64,000 bases of DNA from Variovorax paradoxus (GTDB lineage: Bacteria > Pseudomonadota > Gammaproteobacteria > Burkholderiales > Burkholderiaceae_C). A model generated the notes under the pieces. It was not told where the DNA came from. It searched no databases and saw nothing but the letters and a program-made list of their open reading frames with translations. Below are positions 12,001 to 18,724 of the stretch, one piece after another. The translations under genes and the position numbers were made by a program. The first letter of the stretch is position 1. Each line of letters opens with the position of its first letter. The stretch covers positions 2,483,001 through 2,547,000 of the forward strand of contig NZ_CP045644.1 in NCBI RefSeq assembly GCF_009498455.1, written 5' to 3'.

Positions 12001-12056
12001 TGCTGCGCCTGGTGCGTGCGTACACGAGCGAGCCGGCCGCGCTGGCCGTGGCCTGA
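6069..12056 (+). CDS. chpA: Hybrid CheA-type kinase ChpA/PilL of type IV pilus chemosensory system
   Basis: Giant histidine kinase of 1995 residues that phosphorylates PilG and PilH. After a roughly 600-residue N-terminal region without clear phosphosites there are three Hpt domains: His705 (HTLKGSSRMVG), His1070 (HSLAGSSATVG) and His1235 (HTLKGSARLAG). Acidic, Pro/Ala/Glu-rich linkers separate them. The CheA core follows: helical dimerisation segment about 1390-1500, ATPase with N-box near 1560 (HLLRNCVAHG) and G-boxes (DDGAGLD, GRGIGMDVV). Next comes a CheW-like domain (TTAVTHVVML onward) and a C-terminal receiver with Asp1919 in SDIEMPRMDGF. The GTG start lies 31 bp after pilJ. A terminator hairpin follows the stop. 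Confidence 0.93.
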   Translation: MSTQTPATAPLAGNMPATEDLGPLAWVLGEIQKSLDGVGKSLRRFVRDVGSATEPESGPLQMARQQLHQAVGALQMVGHSSPALVLGTIEFAVQGFIAEPQRCTESAVHKIERAGFAVTDFLSALLAGKAVSSVALFPQYRDVLELVGNERVHPADLWSTAWRWVEVKPALTQAALAYDPAVRSRLDREVLQLVKSSDPQAARRLHALCLGLGRGALLPRVASFWTLAAGFFEALALGLIPFDTYVKRAASRVLLQYATLARGDSVVSDRLGQDLLFFCAQAVPGAQDDAATLRTVRSAWGVTQEPRVDYTAVQFGRFDPLVLSQARKRIETAKEMWSALSGGDITRTRQVADTFAQLGESLLKLHPPSQPMVEALTHAVDASVRSGQPPDTELAMEVATSVLYLEAALEDLDPSDPQLTARTLQLAGRIERVRDGGRSEPLEPWMEDLYRRVSDRQTMGTVVDELRSHLSELEKSLDQYFRRPAEKPLLRTVPTQLMQMRGVFSVLGLEQAALTVQRMRDDVEQMLLANRSPVEEMATFDALGNNLGALGFLIDMLGYQPALAKRLFVFDAEAGELKPLMGRQAIDTAAPAEGAAAPAAEPVLSIEEVDAQIASKLAALATPNRKTKPSPLEEFSRKAESWTTKISGPSALPDTEVTELEEDDLQNIFLDEAREVVGNGLAAIAALGSRPGDTEELTILRRAFHTLKGSSRMVGLTDFGDAAWSLEQVLNTWLADQRDATPELLSSTERMLGDFSQWVEAIAAGDAGTWHSAPFSRVANALLAGEPVPAPVRVADAEALAVAARHIAAESASLALPELPELPDLSLTPQDVAAPGATLDFSDWQQAQDEQHASTQPVTPEPDDDFASTDFVDFEAKQSTAPAPLEALPSGDDFDFLAPPKTLAPAEPELAPEIEATMPTASGLPDLEWAPEPLPLAAAEPVADTVASVEVIEVAEELPAELQPEPELVSAAIDVAPEAPVVAEDLPAAAVAEPEPEPVLAEAVPEPESSTAPSAEDQVKVIGPLRIGIALYNVYLNEADEWSRQLATDVGEWALETHERLPDSTIALAHSLAGSSATVGFHSLSGMARLLESALQHLQMQGSGTREQGVVLVAAADELRRLLHQFAVGFLRDPSEATLQALREIAAAPMPPEIAAARFETLLPKQIVANDAFADVALDDNEDAIDLADAVDVDLFPIFEEEAAELMPQLGEALRQWSHHPDDAAPRASVLRTLHTLKGSARLAGAMRLGERAHRMESEIELLGSQGAERADIEKLLARLDTLQHTFDALRAADDAAQVEVAQLIATASPTAPAIQRVQSAPEVRVSANDDQAEAGASGEAADAAPAAAPSSLLPRPAPALLAPLRAASGQAVRIRTQLLDRLVAQTGEVIITRSRLEAELGQLRGSLADLTGNLDRLRQQLRDIEVQAESQMQSRLAQAKDSQQSFDPLEFDRFTRVQELTRMMAESVNDVATVQRTLQKTVQATEDDLSVQARQTRELQRGLLRTRMVEFEGISDRLYRVVRQASKDTGKQVRLDIVGGSIEMDRGVLDRMTPAFEHLLRNCVAHGIEDAAAREASGKEASGLIVIDLHHEGNDVSVSFRDDGAGLDQKRIAERARALGLLGHDQELSPEEATELIFKPGFSTAGQVSELAGRGIGMDVVRAQIAALGGRIETHSTPGRGTTFKLVLPLTTAVTHVVMLRAGEVSIGVPSNLVELVQRVSGADLEAAYLNHSFAFGSEQVPFYWAGALLQHSIRSEHAATKNNTLVIVRSAAQRVALHVDEVLGNQEVVVKNLGPQLARLPGLAGISVLASGAVALIYNPVALAAVHGDQARARQTAALAAPTHAASADAGAPQTPAAFAPVVPQIPLVLVVDDSITVRRVTQRLLQREGYRVSLAADGLQALERLQQERPAVVLSDIEMPRMDGFDLARNIRADVALAELPIIMITSRIAEKHREYARDLGVNHYLGKPYSEEELLRLVRAYTSEPAALAVA

Positions 12057-12090
12057 TCAGTCTCGGCAGCGTCGGCAAGCGGCGCGGAAA

Positions 12091-12121
12091 AAAGAGAGGG
12101 CCCTTCGGGGCCCTTTCTCTT
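12091..12121. terminator. Hairpin terminator between chpA and photolyase gene
   Basis: Interrupted inverted repeat AAGAGAGGGCCC-TTCG-GGGCCCTTTCTCTT, with an A-run before it and pyrimidines after it. It sits between the convergent chpA stop (12056) and photolyase stop (12124), so it can serve both strands. The arms are imperfect: one extra pair of bases on the right arm. Confidence 0.75.
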
Positions 12122-12123
12122 GG

Positions 12124-13626
12124 CTACGGCTTTTGCAGGGCCTTGCTCCGCGCCGCCGCATACCGCTGCATCGTCTTCTCCCGCGCCTCCGCGTGATCGA
12201 CCACCGGCTTCGGATAGTTCTCGCCGAGCCTGACGCCTGCCGCTTCCAGCTCGACCGGCGAGGCCGTCCACGGCGCGTGGATCGCCGCGTTCGACAGCCC
12301 CGCGAGCTGCGGCAGGTAGCGGCGGATGAACTTGCCCTCCGGGTCGAAGCGTTCGCTCTGCGTCACCGGGTTGAAGATGCGGAAGTAGGGCTGGGCGTCG
12401 CAGCCGGTCGAGCTGGCCCACTGCCAGCCGCCGTTGTTCGAGGCCAGCTCGAAGTCGTTGAGGTGCAGCGCAAAGTAACGCTCGCCGCGCCGCCAGTCCA
12501 GCCCCAGGTCCTTGCACAGGAAACTCGCCACCACCATGCGCAGCCGGTTGTGCATGTAGCCGCTCTGCCGGATCTGCAGCATCGCCGCATCGACCAGCGG
12601 GTAGCCGGTGCGGCCCTCGCACCAGGCGTCGAACAGCTGGTCGGCGTGCTTGCCGTGGAGCCAGGCGATCTTGTCGTACTCGGGGCGAAAGCTCTTCGAC
12701 TCGCCGTTCGCGTGCACATGCGGAAAGTGCGCCAGGATCTGGAAGTAGAAGTCGCGCCAGACCAGCTCGCTGAGCCAGGTCGCGGCGCCGGTGTTGCCCT
12801 GCAGCGCCAGCTGGTGCGCCACGCTGGCCAGCTGGCGGATCGACACCGTGCCGAAGCGCAGGTGCACGCCCATGTAGCTCGGGCCGCGCACGGCCGGGAA
12901 GTTGCGCGCTTCGTCGTACCGGTCGATGCGCTCGAAGAAATCTTCGAACAGCGCACCCGCGCCGCGCGTGCCGGTGGGTATCTCCAGCGTCTGGAGGTTG
13001 GTGCTCTCAAAGCCGATCTCCGCCAGCGTCGGCACCGGCCCGTTCAGGGCCGGGGGCGGCGGCGCCAGCGCGTCGGCGTGGCTGCGCACGGGGTACGACT
13101 TCAGGAAGAACGAGTCCACCTTCGCCAACCACGCCCGCTTGTACGGCGTGAACACCGTGTAGGGCAGGCCGGCCTTGGTCATGACCTCGTCGCGGTCGAA
13201 GACGGTGCTGTCCTTGTAGGTGTGGAAGCTGATGCCCGCGTTGGCCAGCGCGCCGAGCACGCGGGCGTCGCGTTCCAGGGCGTCGGGCTCGTCGTCGCGG
13301 TTGGCGAACACCGCCTGCACGTCGAGTGTGTGGGCCAGCGCCGGAATCTCTTCGGCGGCTACCGCGTGCCGCACGATGAGCCCGCTGCCCAGCCCGCGCA
13401 AGTCGGCTTCGAGCTCCACCAGCGATTCGCGGATGAATTCGACCCGCCGGTCCGCGCGGGGCAGGGCGTCCAGAATGGCCCGGTCGAACACGAAAACGCA
13501 CACCACCTGTCGGCAGGCCCGCAGCGCCCGGTACAGCGCGGCGTTGTCGTCCACCCGGAGGTCGCGGCGGAACCACATGAGCCCTTTGGGATAGGTCTTA
13601 TCGACGGCCAGTAAAATCGGGGGCAT
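12124..13626 (-). CDS. phrB: Deoxyribodipyrimidine photo-lyase (cryptochrome/photolyase family)
   Basis: Light-driven repair enzyme reversing cyclobutane pyrimidine dimers. 500 residues from the chosen ATG. The N-terminal antenna domain starts KGLMWFRRDLRVDDNAALY. The C-terminal FAD domain carries the class I/III signature WLSELVWRDFYFQIL, GKHADQLFDAWCEGRTGYP and DAAMLQIRQSGYMHNRLRM. The Trp-rich end (NGGWQWASSTGCDAQPYFRI) is intact. A second in-frame ATG at 13578 (MWFRRD) has AAAGGG a few bases upstream and would give 484 residues. The upstream ATG is kept because many homologues have residues before LMWFRRDLR. The start abuts the divergent yqgE ATG. Confidence 0.93.
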   Translation of the reverse strand: MPPILLAVDKTYPKGLMWFRRDLRVDDNAALYRALRACRQVVCVFVFDRAILDALPRADRRVEFIRESLVELEADLRGLGSGLIVRHAVAAEEIPALAHTLDVQAVFANRDDEPDALERDARVLGALANAGISFHTYKDSTVFDRDEVMTKAGLPYTVFTPYKRAWLAKVDSFFLKSYPVRSHADALAPPPPALNGPVPTLAEIGFESTNLQTLEIPTGTRGAGALFEDFFERIDRYDEARNFPAVRGPSYMGVHLRFGTVSIRQLASVAHQLALQGNTGAATWLSELVWRDFYFQILAHFPHVHANGESKSFRPEYDKIAWLHGKHADQLFDAWCEGRTGYPLVDAAMLQIRQSGYMHNRLRMVVASFLCKDLGLDWRRGERYFALHLNDFELASNNGGWQWASSTGCDAQPYFRIFNPVTQSERFDPEGKFIRRYLPQLAGLSNAAIHAPWTASPVELEAAGVRLGENYPKPVVDHAEAREKTMQRYAAARSKALQKP

Positions 13627-14226
13627 ATGGCTGCCGATTCTGCCCCGATGAACCTGACGCATCACTTTCTGATCGCGATGCCGGGGATGGAAGACAAAAC
13701 TTTCAACCGCAGCGTCGTTTACCTCTGCGAACACAGCGAGCGCGGCGCGCTCGGGCTGGTCATCAACAAACCCAGCGACATCAACCTCAAGGTGCTGTTC
13801 GAAAAAATCGAGCTTCACCTGACCCGCCCCGAGTTGGGCGACGCCCCCGTTTTCCAGGGCGGCCCGGTACAGACCGAGCGCGGCTTCGTGCTGCACGAGC
13901 CGGTGTTCACCCAGGCCGAGAAGCCCGAGGAATCGGTCTACGCCTCGACCATGACCATCCCCGGCGGGCTCGAAATGACCACCTCGAAGGACGTGCTGGA
14001 GGCCTTGGCCACCGGCGCCGGCCCGCGCAAGGTGCTGGTCTCGCTGGGCTATTCGGCCTGGGGCGAGGGCCAGCTGGAGTCCGAACTGGCCGAGAACAGC
14101 TGGCTCACCGTGCTGGCCGACCCCGCCGTGATCTTCGATACGCCGGTGGAGAAGCGCTACGACAAGGCGTTGATGCTGCTGGGACTCGAAGCGTGGACCT
14201 TGTCCCCCGAAGCGGGTCACGCATGA
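13627..14226 (+). CDS. yqgE: YqgE/AlgH family protein
   Basis: UPF0301 protein of unknown biochemical role, usually beside ruvX (yqgF) as here. 199 residues from the ATG at 13627. The alternative start at 13648 (MNLTHHFLIAMPGM) matches the usual N-terminus of the family and would remove seven residues. Characteristic stretches are RSVVYLCEHSERGALGLVIN, VFQGGPVQTERGFVLH, and SLGYSAWGEGQLESEL. The stop overlaps the ruvX start (ATGA). It is the first gene of the operon yqgE-ruvX-pyrR-pyrB-pyrC'. Confidence 0.93.
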   Translation: MAADSAPMNLTHHFLIAMPGMEDKTFNRSVVYLCEHSERGALGLVINKPSDINLKVLFEKIELHLTRPELGDAPVFQGGPVQTERGFVLHEPVFTQAEKPEESVYASTMTIPGGLEMTTSKDVLEALATGAGPRKVLVSLGYSAWGEGQLESELAENSWLTVLADPAVIFDTPVEKRYDKALMLLGLEAWTLSPEAGHA

Positions 14227-14675
14227 GCGACGTCATGTCCGACGCGCCTGCATCCGCTCCTGTTCCTGTCCCCGCCGCCGTTCCCGCGCATTTCCAGAGC
14301 TTCCTGGGCTTCGACTTCGGCGCCAAGCGCACCGGCGTGGCCAGCGGCAACCGGCTGCTGCGCAGCGCCACGCCGCAGACCACCATCAAGGCCGAGGGCG
14401 CCGACGCCCGCTTTGCGCAGGTCGAGGCGCGCATCAAGGAATGGCAGCCCGACGCCCTCGTGGTCGGCGTGCCCTACCACCCCGACGGCGCCCCGCACGA
14501 GAACACCCGCCGCGCCCAGAAGTTCGCGCGCCAGCTGCGCGGCCGTTTCAATCTCCAGGTGTTCGAGGTCGACGAGCGCTACAGCACCACCGAGGCGCTG
14601 TCGTCCGGCGCCCGCGATGCCGATGCAGCCTCGGCCTGCATCATCCTGGAGCAATTTTTGAGGAGTCTCCCGTGA
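14223..14675 (+). CDS. ruvX: Putative Holliday junction resolvase / pre-16S rRNA nuclease YqgF
   Basis: RNase H-like fold nuclease (YqgF/RuvX), 150 residues, implicated in processing the 5' end of 16S rRNA. Motifs seen: GFDFGAKRTGVASGN (first catalytic Asp), VVGVPYHPDGAPHENTRRAQ and VDERYSTTEAL. A roughly 20-residue Pro/Ala-rich N-terminal extension precedes the fold. The start was chosen at the ATG overlapping the yqgE stop by four bases. The stop in turn overlaps the GTG of pyrR (GTGA). Confidence 0.92.
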   Translation: MSDVMSDAPASAPVPVPAAVPAHFQSFLGFDFGAKRTGVASGNRLLRSATPQTTIKAEGADARFAQVEARIKEWQPDALVVGVPYHPDGAPHENTRRAQKFARQLRGRFNLQVFEVDERYSTTEALSSGARDADAASACIILEQFLRSLP

Positions 14676-15169
14676 GTTCAATTCCTGATGCCGAAGCGCT
14701 CTACACGACGCTGCTCTCTGGCGTGAAGGCGCTGATGCGCCCCGAGACGAAGCTGGTGGGCATCACCTCCGGCGGCGCCTGGCTGGTCGAGCGCCTGCAG
14801 AAAGACCTGGGCCTGGCCGGTGCCCCTGGCGTCATCTCGTCGGCCATGCACCGCGACGACTTCGCGCGCCGCGGCCTCTCGGCCAGCGCGCAGACCGCAC
14901 TGCCCTTCGACGTGAACGGCGCCGACGTGCTGCTGCTCGACGACGTGCTCTACACCGGCCGTACGATCCGCGCCGTGCTCAACGAGCTGTTCGACTTCGG
15001 CCGCCCCGCCTGCGTGCGGCTCGCGGTGCTGGTCGATCGCGGGGGGCGTGAACTGCCCGTGGCCGCCGACTTCGCGGCCACCACGCTCACACTGCCCGAC
15101 ACCCAACTGCTCGCCCTCGCACGCGCTGACAACGGCGCATTCAGCCTCAAGGTAGAGGAGAGCAAATGA
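14672..15169 (+). CDS. pyrR: PyrR bifunctional regulator / uracil phosphoribosyltransferase
   Basis: Phosphoribosyltransferase-fold protein of 165 residues. The PRPP-binding loop reads [20 protein letters not shown]. In Bacillus PyrR binds pyr mRNA and also makes UMP from uracil. In proteobacteria regulation by RNA binding is less certain. I see no PyrR-type anti-antiterminator in the 88 bp before pyrB, which is filled by a dispersed repeat. GTG start with AGGAG eight bases upstream, overlapping the ruvX stop. Confidence 0.9.
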   Translation: MSSIPDAEALYTTLLSGVKALMRPETKLVGITSGGAWLVERLQKDLGLAGAPGVISSAMHRDDFARRGLSASAQTALPFDVNGADVLLLDDVLYTGRTIRAVLNELFDFGRPACVRLAVLVDRGGRELPVAADFAATTLTLPDTQLLALARADNGAFSLKVEESK

Positions 15170-15183
15170 ACCCCCACGTTCAT

Positions 15184-15247
15184 CACTTCGTGTATTCACT
15201 GCCCCCCGAGGGGGCGCCGGCCTCCCTTGGGGCGGCCCGGCGGGAGG
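15184..15247. repeat. Dispersed intergenic repeat, copy 1 (pyrR-pyrB gap)
   Basis: GC-rich element beginning CACTTCGTGT. It contains the inverted CCCCCC-GA-GGGGG block and GGCGGCCCGGCGGG. It shares the CACTTCGTGT head, the facing C5/G5 runs and the GGCCCGG motif with the element in the pyrB-pyrC' gap. This is the look of short dispersed repeats common in Comamonadaceae genomes. Its right end supplies the GGGAGG that can act as the pyrB ribosome site. Confidence 0.6.
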
Positions 15248-15257
15248 CCTACAAGTA

Positions 15258-16220
15258 ATGCTCTACAAGCGAAACCCGCAGCTCAACAAGAACGGCGAGC
15301 TGATCCACCTGCTGTCGATTGAGGGCCTGCCCAAGGACATCGTCACGCACATCCTCGACACGGCCGCCAACTTCACGAGCGTGAGCGACCGCGAGGTGAA
15401 GAAGGTGCCGCTCTTGCGCGGCAAGAGCGTGTTCAACCTGTTCTTCGAGAACAGCACGCGTACGCGCACGACCTTCGAGATCGCGGCCAAGCGCCTGAGT
15501 GCCGACGTCATCAACCTGGACATCGCGCGCTCCTCGGCCACCAAGGGCGAGTCGCTGCTGGACACCATCGCCAACCTGAGCGCCATGGCCGCCGACCTGT
15601 TCGTGGTGCGCCACAGCGAGTCGGGCGCGCCGTACCTGATCGCACAGCATGTCGCGCCGCACGTGCACGTGGTGAACGCCGGCGACGGCCGCCACGCGCA
15701 CCCGACGCAGGGGCTGCTCGACATGTACACGATCCGCCACTACAAGAAAGACTTCTCGAACCTCACGGTGGCGATCGTCGGCGACGTGCTGCATTCGCGC
15801 GTGGCGCGTTCGGACATCCATGCACTCACCACACTCGGCTGCGCCGAAGTGCGCGTGGTCGGCCCGAAGACGCTGGTGCCCGCCGACATGGCCGGCATGG
15901 GCGTGCGCGTGTGCCACACGCTCGAAGAAGGCATCAAGGACTGCGACGTCGTCATCATGCTGCGCCTGCAGAACGAGCGCATGAGCGGCGCGCTGCTGCC
16001 CTCGTCGCAAGAATTCTTCAAGACCTTCGGCCTCACGCAAGAGAAGCTGCAACTGGCCAAGCCCGACGCCATCGTCATGCACCCGGGCCCGATCAACCGC
16101 GGCGTCGAAATCGACTCCGCCGTGGTCGACGGCAAACAGAGCGTGATCCTTCCGCAGGTCACCTTCGGCATCGCGGTCCGCATGGCCGTGATGAGCATCG
16201 TCGCAGGCAACGAAGCATAG
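15258..16220 (+). CDS. pyrB: Aspartate carbamoyltransferase catalytic subunit
   Basis: Condenses carbamoyl phosphate with aspartate, the committed step of pyrimidine synthesis. 320 residues. The carbamoyl-phosphate loop [25 protein letters not shown] and [14 protein letters not shown] are intact. The length and the downstream degenerate dihydroorotase fit class A ATCases, in which PyrB and an inactive PyrC' form a dodecamer. No pyrI gene is present. An in-frame ribosome site GGGAGG lies 11 bases before the ATG, at the end of the upstream repeat. Confidence 0.95.
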   Translation: MLYKRNPQLNKNGELIHLLSIEGLPKDIVTHILDTAANFTSVSDREVKKVPLLRGKSVFNLFFENSTRTRTTFEIAAKRLSADVINLDIARSSATKGESLLDTIANLSAMAADLFVVRHSESGAPYLIAQHVAPHVHVVNAGDGRHAHPTQGLLDMYTIRHYKKDFSNLTVAIVGDVLHSRVARSDIHALTTLGCAEVRVVGPKTLVPADMAGMGVRVCHTLEEGIKDCDVVIMLRLQNERMSGALLPSSQEFFKTFGLTQEKLQLAKPDAIVMHPGPINRGVEIDSAVVDGKQSVILPQVTFGIAVRMAVMSIVAGNEA

Positions 16221-16230
16221 ACATGTTGCT

Positions 16231-16320
16231 CGCCCCCAGTCTTCGCGCACTTCGTGTCGCTTCGCCAACCCCCTACCGGGGGCAACACCAGTGGCCCGGC
16301 AAAGCCGGTTCCACGGTGTT
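16231..16320. repeat. Dispersed intergenic repeat, copy 2 (pyrB-pyrC' gap)
   Basis: About 90 bp element containing CACTTCGTGTCGCTTCGCC, the facing runs CCCCC-TACC-GGGGG, and the hairpin GGCCCGGC-AAA-GCCGG. It fills most of the 139 bp pyrB-pyrC' gap and is related to the element before pyrB. It can fold into two successive stems in the mRNA. Function unknown. Confidence 0.6.
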
Positions 16321-16359
16321 TCCCGAACAGGCCCTGACTGCCACCGGAAGTACAGACGC

Positions 16360-17643
16360 ATGAACATCCTCATCACCAACGGCCGCGTCATCGACCCCGC
16401 CTCGGGCACCGACCAACAGACCGACATCGCCATCGCCGACGGCAAGATCGCCGGCATCGGGCACGCACCGGCAGGCTTCAAGCCCGAGCGCACCCTCGAC
16501 GCCACGGGCTGCATCGTCACCCCCGGTCTCGTCGACCTCGCCGCGCGCCTGCGCGAGCCGGGCTACGAGCACGAAGGCATGCTCGAAAGCGAAATGGCCG
16601 CGGCCATCGCGGGCGGCGTGACCAGCCTCGTGTGCCCGCCCGACACCGACCCCGTGCTCGATGAGCCCGGCCTGGTCGAGATGCTCAAGTTCCGCGCCGA
16701 AAAACTGCAGCGCGCGCGCCTGTTCCCGCTCGGTGCGCTCACGCGCAACCTCGCCGGCGGTGTGCTCACCGAAATGGCCGAGCTCACCGAAGCCGGCTGC
16801 ATCGGCTTCGGCCAGGCCGACGTGCCGCTGGCCGACACGCAGGTGCTGCAACGCGCGCTGTCGTACGCCAGCACCTTCGGTTACACCGTGTGGCTGCGCC
16901 CGCAAGACCGCGACCTCGGCAAGGGCGTCGCGGCCAGTGGCGCGCTCGCCACGCGGCTGGGCCTGGGCGGCGTGCCGGTGGCGGCCGAGACGATCGCCAT
17001 CTTCACCATCATCGAAATGATGAAGAGCACCGGCGCGCGCGTGCACCTGTGCCGCGTGTCGAGCGCCCGCGGCGTGGCGCTGGTGCGCGACGCCAAGGCG
17101 CAGGGCCTGCCGCTCACCTGCGACGTCAGCATCAACTCGCTGCACCTGGCCGACACCGACATCGGCTTCTTCGACAGCCGCGCGCGCCTGAACCCACCGC
17201 TGCGCCAGCAGGGCGACCGCGACGCGCTCTCGGCCGCGCTGGCCGACGGCACCATCGACGCGCTGGTCTCCGACCACACGCCGGTCGAGGCCGATGCCAA
17301 GACGCTGCCTTTCGCCGAAGCCGAACCCGGCGCCACCGGCCTCGAACTGCTGCTGCCGCTCGCGCTGCAGTGGGGCGAGCGCAGCGGCGCGGGCGTGGCG
17401 CGCGCCATCGAGGTCATCACCTCGGCACCGGCACGGCTGCTGAACGCGGCCGACGCGGCCAGCGGCATCGGGCGCATCGTGCAGGGCGGCGTGGCCGACC
17501 TGTGCATTGCCGATCCGTCGCTCGAATGGCAGGTGGTGCCCGAAGCGCTGCGAAGCCAGGGCAAGCACACGCCGTTTTCCAGCTACCCGATGCAGGGGCG
17601 CGCGCGCCACACGCTGGTGGCCGGCCGCGTCGTGCACGGCTGA
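16360..17643 (+). CDS. pyrC': Dihydroorotase-like protein, catalytically degenerate (PyrC' type)
   Basis: 427-residue amidohydrolase-fold protein in the pyr operon. Active dihydroorotases carry D-x-H-x-H just after PGLVD. Here the segment reads PGLVDLAARLREPG, so the two metal-binding His are replaced by Ala61 and Arg63. The downstream motif is SDHTPVEADAK. This matches the non-catalytic PyrC' of pseudomonads, whose role is structural, holding PyrB in a class A ATCase. An active dihydroorotase must then be encoded elsewhere. The ATG is preceded by ACCGGAAG. Confidence 0.85.
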   Translation: MNILITNGRVIDPASGTDQQTDIAIADGKIAGIGHAPAGFKPERTLDATGCIVTPGLVDLAARLREPGYEHEGMLESEMAAAIAGGVTSLVCPPDTDPVLDEPGLVEMLKFRAEKLQRARLFPLGALTRNLAGGVLTEMAELTEAGCIGFGQADVPLADTQVLQRALSYASTFGYTVWLRPQDRDLGKGVAASGALATRLGLGGVPVAAETIAIFTIIEMMKSTGARVHLCRVSSARGVALVRDAKAQGLPLTCDVSINSLHLADTDIGFFDSRARLNPPLRQQGDRDALSAALADGTIDALVSDHTPVEADAKTLPFAEAEPGATGLELLLPLALQWGERSGAGVARAIEVITSAPARLLNAADAASGIGRIVQGGVADLCIADPSLEWQVVPEALRSQGKHTPFSSYPMQGRARHTLVAGRVVHG

Positions 17644-17702
17644 ACGACAGCCCACATCGCCACAAATTACGCAGAAAAAAGAAGAAGAGGGCCCGCGTCC
17701 AG

Positions 17703-18449
17703 ATGCTGCACTCGTTGAAGGCCGGCTGGCGATTGCTGCATGCGGCGTCGCATGCGCTGTCGGGCTGGTGGACGATCCGCTTCACCTTTCCGAACCTGTC
17801 GCCCGACGAGCGCAGCGCGCGCGTGCAGGCCTGGTCGGCGCGCATGCTGCAGATCATGGGCGTCACGCTGCGCGTGCAGGGCGAGCCGCCCGCGCACGGG
17901 CCGGCATTGCTCATCTGCAACCACCTCTCGTGGCTCGACATCACGGCCATCCACGCGGCGCGCCATGTGCGCTTCGTGTCGAAGTCGGACGTCAAGCAGT
18001 GGCCGGTGATCGGCACGCTCTCCACCGGCGCGGGCACGCTCTACATCGAGCGCGAACGCCGCCGCGATGCGATGCGCGTGGTGCACCACATGACCGAGGC
18101 GCTGCGCGGCGGCGACCTGATCGGCGTGTTCCCCGAAGGCACCACGAGCGACGGGCGCGGACTGCTCCCGTTCCACGCCAACCTGCTGCAGGCCGCAATT
18201 TCCTCGGGGGCGCCGGTGATCCCGGCCGCACTGCGTTTTGCCGACGCCGCCACTGGCGAAACCAGCCAGGCGCCGCGCTACATCGACGACGACAGCCTGC
18301 TGACCTCGGTGTGGAACACGCTGCGCGCGCCGCCGCTCTTGGCCATCGTGCGCTTCGGCGAGCCGCAGCCCTCGTACAGCCGCGAGCGCCGCAGCTGGGC
18401 GCATGCGCTGCATGAAGACGTGCAGCAGCTGCGCCGCGACACGCACTGA
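17703..18449 (+). CDS. 1-acyl-sn-glycerol-3-phosphate acyltransferase (PlsC-like)
   Basis: Membrane-associated lysophospholipid acyltransferase family member, 248 residues, expected to acylate lysophosphatidate. The catalytic HX4D motif is NHLSWLD at about residues 77-83 and the acceptor motif is FPEGTTSD. RFVSKSDVKQWPVIG is typical. It lies 59 bp after pyrC' in the same direction and is probably the last gene of the operon. The gap contains an A-rich, purine stretch (AAAAAAGAAGAAGAGGG) that holds the ribosome site. It may be plsC itself or one of several paralogues. Confidence 0.85.
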   Translation: MLHSLKAGWRLLHAASHALSGWWTIRFTFPNLSPDERSARVQAWSARMLQIMGVTLRVQGEPPAHGPALLICNHLSWLDITAIHAARHVRFVSKSDVKQWPVIGTLSTGAGTLYIERERRRDAMRVVHHMTEALRGGDLIGVFPEGTTSDGRGLLPFHANLLQAAISSGAPVIPAALRFADAATGETSQAPRYIDDDSLLTSVWNTLRAPPLLAIVRFGEPQPSYSRERRSWAHALHEDVQQLRRDTH

Positions 18450-18454
18450 TCCGG

Positions 18455-18483
18455 CCCAAAAAAAGCGCCCCGGGAGGGGCGCT
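18455..18483 (-). terminator. Rho-independent terminator of the 25-aa membrane protein gene
   Basis: On the minus strand the hairpin AGCGCCCC-TCC-CGGGGCGCT is followed by TTTTTTT. The A-run lies on the plus-strand left side, so the U-tract is only correct for leftward transcription. That fits termination of the small gene at 18547-18624. The rightward acyltransferase transcript would read the same hairpin without a U-tract. Confidence 0.75.
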
Positions 18484-18546
18484 GTAACGGCGCAAGGATG
18501 CGCCGTGAGGAGGAAACGGGATCGTTCGTCGCGAGGCCGGGGCCGG

Positions 18547-18624
18547 TCAAAGAATGCCGAAGATCTTCAGCCCGATGATCACGATCAGCGGCACGCCGCA
18601 GAGCCAAAGGATGATGCTTTTCAT
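18547..18624 (-). CDS. 25-residue single-helix membrane protein
   Basis: Very short gene encoding MKSIILWLCGVPLIVIIGLK followed by IFGIL. Almost the whole chain is one hydrophobic helix with a single Lys near each end, so an inner-membrane microprotein is likely. Support: a GGAGA ribosome site seven bases before the ATG, a stop shortly before a correctly oriented terminator, and a gap of suitable size between convergent neighbours. Similar miniature proteins are, from memory, found in Burkholderiales. No function can be assigned. Confidence 0.6.
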   Translation of the reverse strand: MKSIILWLCGVPLIVIIGLKIFGIL

Positions 18625-18724
18625 GACCGGTCTCCGTGAGGTAGGTAGGCCTCTACGGTGGCCGCGTCTGCGGCCCGCGCGTGCGGGATAAGTCAAACCA
18701 AGCGCGTGAGCGCCTGCCTACAAA

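Noticed and set aside
12124..14220. Extending the photolyase to a 698-residue protein
   Set aside because: The upstream part is antisense to yqgE and has no photolyase features. Family length and the N-terminal motif support a start at 13626 or 13578.
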